NCBI GenBank assembly: GCA_003170655.1
Contig: PMYY01000025.1
Location: 1-9,992, forward strand
Direction of reading: 5' to 3'
Origin: Nitrospiraceae bacterium
Lineage (GTDB): Bacteria; Nitrospirota; Thermodesulfovibrionia; Thermodesulfovibrionales; Dissulfurispiraceae
DNA length: 9,992 bases
The notes below the pieces were generated by a model that worked only from the letters and a program-made list of their open reading frames with translations, was not told the DNA's origin and made no database searches. The position numbers and the translations under genes are program-made. This document shows positions 7,646 to 9,992 of this stretch, piece by piece; position 1 is the first letter of the stretch, and each line of letters begins with the position of its first letter.

Positions 7646-7870
7646 ATGTATATAGCGAGTACCGACAGCTGGTATCTTGAACGCGCGGTATTTCTCGCCG
7701 CGGGAATCTTTACGCTTGCAAGCGCTCTGCTTGCGTGGCTCCATAGCCCTTACTGGCTGATTTTCACCGCGTTCATCGGCGCAAATCTCATCATTTTCGG
7801 TACTACCGGATTCTGCCTGATGGCAAACATTCTTTACAAACTAGGATTGAAACCGCGCCTTCAAAAATAG
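7646..7870 (+). CDS. DUF2892 (YgaP-like transmembrane domain) small membrane protein
   Basis: A 74-residue protein of two membrane helices, about 14-32 (AVFLAAGIFTLASALLAWL) and 36-60, ending in a short basic tail (KLGLKPRLQK). The segment GTTGFCLMANILYKLG matches the conserved end of DUF2892, where a Gly-Phe-Cys precedes the last helix turn. The same two-helix unit follows the rhodanese domain in E. coli YgaP. Here there is no rhodanese domain. An excellent ribosome-binding site AAAGGAGG (7630-7637) lies 8 bases before the ATG, and only 27 bp separate it from the RND gene, so it belongs to the operon. Its role is unknown. Standalone DUF2892 proteins are found near sulfur-related and efflux genes, so a part in handling thiols or assisting the pump is a guess. 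Position of C57 is worth noting. Confidence 0.82.
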   Translation: MYIASTDSWYLERAVFLAAGIFTLASALLAWLHSPYWLIFTAFIGANLIIFGTTGFCLMANILYKLGLKPRLQK

Positions 7871-7931
7871 GACTGTCTGAAACTTAGCTTCCCTACTTAA
7901 TCAAGGAGGGGTGCGGGAGTTGCAGCGAATT
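7871..7931. other. 61-bp gap between convergent genes, no clear terminator
   Basis: The efflux operon and the minus-strand aminopeptidase gene end facing each other here. I looked for a GC-rich hairpin followed by a T run on either strand and found none; CTTCCCT and AGGAGGG do not pair well. Termination may be Rho-dependent or lie within the opposing gene. An isolated AAGGAGGGG at 7903-7911 precedes no credible reading frame. Confidence 0.5.
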
Positions 7932-9992
7932 TCACATATACGCTTTTGACTGGTTGTGGACCGCCGGGTGCTCGTTTTCGACGAGGCTGTCCGCAATGCG
8001 CAGGAGCGACTCCATCACTTTTTCCTTGAGCGGCGAACGCAATCCCCGCGCATGCTGGAACGTATTTAGCAGGCGGCTGGTGGTCGTCATGTTGATAGGA
8101 GCGAGTTCGATGATAGTATCGGTCAGCCACTTTATCCCCGCATCGGTCCAGACCATCTTGTTGTTGACCGCCATTGAAAGGAATAGAGCCCTCGCCCAAG
8201 TCGGCTGGGTGATATCGAAGGTTGGCCTCATCTTTTCCCTTTCTATCATGTCGAAGACGTCATCACAGGTACCGCCTGCAATGATCCGCAAATAATTCGC
8301 ATATCCGCTCAGGTGGACGTGCCACTGAGTGTAGACAGCTTCGAGAACAGCGAGGCGCGAGGGTTCGGAGCTTCTGTTCAGGGCTGCAAGCGCCGCCACA
8401 CGATCAGAGGCAGTCGTTGCCTGCCGGTAATGGTCGAGGATCAAAGAATGGGTTTGCGGGCTGTCGTTGACGACAATCAGATCGAGAAGCACGTTCTTGA
8501 GCATCCTCTCTTCGATACCATCCTTTGGCGAACGTCTCTTGTCGGTTGAGTAAGTATCTATTTTCTCAAATTGAGAGATGAGCATGTCGTGGTATGTATT
8601 GTTAACCTCCGTCATCAGTCGCTCACGCGCGGCCACCTGTTCCGGGTACCACGTGATATATGCCCTGTCGAGAGGCTGCTCATCTATCTTCAAAATGTAG
8701 GTCTTGACCGAGGGATGCAGATTTTCATCCCTGAGCATTGAACCGTACAGTTTGAGCCAATGCCCGTCGATGACGGCACTCTGATCGGTCATGAGCTTGA
8801 CCCGTTGAGTGTCCGTAAGCCTGCGGAAGGCGTCGACCTTGTTGTAGAGATTCGGATCGGACAGGGCCTGAATCGCAAGAGTATCCTTTGATGCACTTGC
8901 GTCGGAGAACGTGCCGTAAAATGAATAGTCCCGGTTGAATGAGGTAAAGGCGGGAGGTTCATTGATACCGTTGAATGTAAGCTCCGCCGATGCATCTTTC
9001 AGCTGATAAGTGATCGCAGTGTCGTGGACGTCCTTTCCGTCACTGCCAACAAGCGCAAGCTCGATCGGAAGGTGAAACGGCATCTCCCCGTGTTGCAACT
9101 TTTGCAAGAAGCGGATTGTGTATCTTTTTGTAGAGACGTCGTAGGACGTTTCGGACTTCACTTTAGGATAACCTGCCCGATATAGCCATCCTTCCCGAAA
9201 CTGCTTCAGTGAGATGCCGGATACTTCTTCAAAGCAGGAGAAGAATTGTTCGGTGTCGGCATTGCCGTTGCGATACTTCGAGAAATAGAGGCGTTTCCCC
9301 GCGAGGAATGTATCTTTGCCGAGAATCAGGCGAAGCATCCTAATCACTTCGGCAGCCTTCACATAGGTAACGCCGTCGATCAGTTCCTCGGGGTCGTTGA
9401 ACCCTTCACGGACGATGCGCCCCGCATAGCCCGAATCCTCGATCGCCAGTGGCCCCAGAAGCGGGTTCCTGATGCTCTCTACCTGGTTGAGCCTGACAAA
9501 AACCGGGTTGAAGATATCGGCCATGAACTGGCGCTCAACATCGACGGTGTAAGCTTCATTGAGCCACACATCAAAAGGTGTTTCCATCGTGGTTTCGCTG
9601 CCGCATTGATTGTGTTCGAACTCATGAACGATGACCGCGTGAGCATACAAGAGACCCGAATCGAGAGTATGTTCGGTGATGACTGCTGCGTCGGTAACTA
9701 TTGTAGTGTTGCCAACGTTTTCCATACCGCCGAAGTTCGATTTGTTCATGCAGATGGTCCGGTAAGTCTCGCCCGTGTATTCGTAGTCCTGTGTCTTACC
9801 GATCCACTGGATAGACTCTTTCAGGATCTCCATTGGAATGCGGACGAAATCCTTCATTCCGGGCGGCACAAGATATTCCAGTCGCACTTTGCGGTCCGAA
9901 GGATATGCAACCTCATCTATGAGGTCATCCCATGTGCCTGCGCAGACAAGAAAGAGATACGGGGCCATGGGCAGGCGATTTTCATAAGTGAT
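7932..9992 (-). CDS. pepN: M1-family zinc aminopeptidase (PepN-like), N-terminus off the window
   Basis: Metalloenzyme that removes N-terminal residues from peptides, normally cytoplasmic for PepN. The frame stays open to the window edge (ITYENRLP precedes the first visible Met), so the Met at 9966-9968 is internal and 686 residues of the C-terminal part are visible. Numbering from the edge: the substrate-anchoring motif GGMEN at 88-92 (GAMEN in E. coli PepN), zinc motif HEFEHNQ with H123, E124, H127, and third ligand E146 in LNEAYT after the standard 18-residue spacing. The catalytic Tyr is probably Y210 in GVTYVKAAEVIRML. A beta-sandwich DUF3458-like domain (about 270-370) and a helical repeat domain (to the end, with RPTFDITQPTWARALF as in PepN) follow. 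HEXXH is near 297 in E. coli PepN, so roughly 170 residues are missing. It is unrelated in function to the efflux operon it faces. Confidence 0.93.
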   Translation of the reverse strand: MTYENRLPMAPYLFLVCAGTWDDLIDEVAYPSDRKVRLEYLVPPGMKDFVRIPMEILKESIQWIGKTQDYEYTGETYRTICMNKSNFGGMENVGNTTIVTDAAVITEHTLDSGLLYAHAVIVHEFEHNQCGSETTMETPFDVWLNEAYTVDVERQFMADIFNPVFVRLNQVESIRNPLLGPLAIEDSGYAGRIVREGFNDPEELIDGVTYVKAAEVIRMLRLILGKDTFLAGKRLYFSKYRNGNADTEQFFSCFEEVSGISLKQFREGWLYRAGYPKVKSETSYDVSTKRYTIRFLQKLQHGEMPFHLPIELALVGSDGKDVHDTAITYQLKDASAELTFNGINEPPAFTSFNRDYSFYGTFSDASASKDTLAIQALSDPNLYNKVDAFRRLTDTQRVKLMTDQSAVIDGHWLKLYGSMLRDENLHPSVKTYILKIDEQPLDRAYITWYPEQVAARERLMTEVNNTYHDMLISQFEKIDTYSTDKRRSPKDGIEERMLKNVLLDLIVVNDSPQTHSLILDHYRQATTASDRVAALAALNRSSEPSRLAVLEAVYTQWHVHLSGYANYLRIIAGGTCDDVFDMIEREKMRPTFDITQPTWARALFLSMAVNNKMVWTDAGIKWLTDTIIELAPINMTTTSRLLNTFQHARGLRSPLKEKVMESLLRIADSLVENEHPAVHNQSKAYM

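Noticed and set aside
7871..7931. Possible bidirectional terminator between convergent genes
   Set aside because: Candidate arms CTTCCCT and AGGAGGG give a poor stem and no T run follows on either strand.
7903..7949. Strong Shine-Dalgarno-like AAGGAGGGG after the DUF2892 gene
   Set aside because: The only starts near it (GTG at 7911, TTG at 7920) open frames of about a dozen codons or fewer ending in TGA, so no gene is supported.
7954..8549. Plus-strand open frames opposite the aminopeptidase
   Set aside because: They lie wholly antisense to a well-supported M1 peptidase C-terminal domain and show no domain of their own.

Overview
The window looks like a piece of a Gram-negative bacterial chromosome. 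It encodes a complete tripartite envelope pump (outer-membrane channel, periplasmic lipoprotein adaptor, inner-membrane RND transporter), so an outer membrane is required. Base composition is moderate and fairly even, with no obvious foreign block apart from one insertion sequence. The style of the genes (an ISNCY/IS1202-type transposase, an ELCVC-type ArsR, an RND subfamily with a short DUF2892 partner) would fit Desulfobacterota, Nitrospirota or a similar lineage. That placement is an impression, not a demonstration.

Layout. (1) Positions 1 to about 1367 hold the right-hand part of an insertion sequence: an intact DDE transposase followed by two 17-bp direct repeats that look like transposase-binding sites at the element's end. 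The left end is outside the window. (2) Positions about 1384-7870 form one co-directional gene cluster: arsR-like regulator, tolC-like outer-membrane factor, membrane-fusion lipoprotein, RND permease, and a 74-residue DUF2892/YgaP-type membrane protein. Spacings are tight (5 bp, 33 bp, a 4-bp ATGA overlap, 27 bp), so this is very probably one operon. A near-consensus promoter (TTGACA, 17 bp, TATAAA) sits at its head, inside an imperfect AT-rich inverted repeat that is a natural candidate for the regulator's own operator. (3) Positions 7932-9992 on the minus strand hold most of an M1-family (PepN-like) zinc aminopeptidase. Its N-terminal part runs off the right edge. It converges on the efflux operon across a 61-bp gap.

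Working model: the ArsR-type repressor, with a Cys-x-Cys pair in its sensing helix and two further C-terminal cysteines, represses its own promoter. A thiophilic ligand (arsenite or antimonite, or possibly reactive sulfur) would release it and express the pump and the small membrane protein. The RND permease carries hydrophobe/amphiphile-type (VDD) rather than heavy-metal-type (VDG) proton-relay residues, so the exported substrate may not be the metal itself. This mismatch between sensor type and pump type is the most interesting point in the window. I found no CRISPR array, tRNA, rRNA or phage genes, and no clearly undescribed system.
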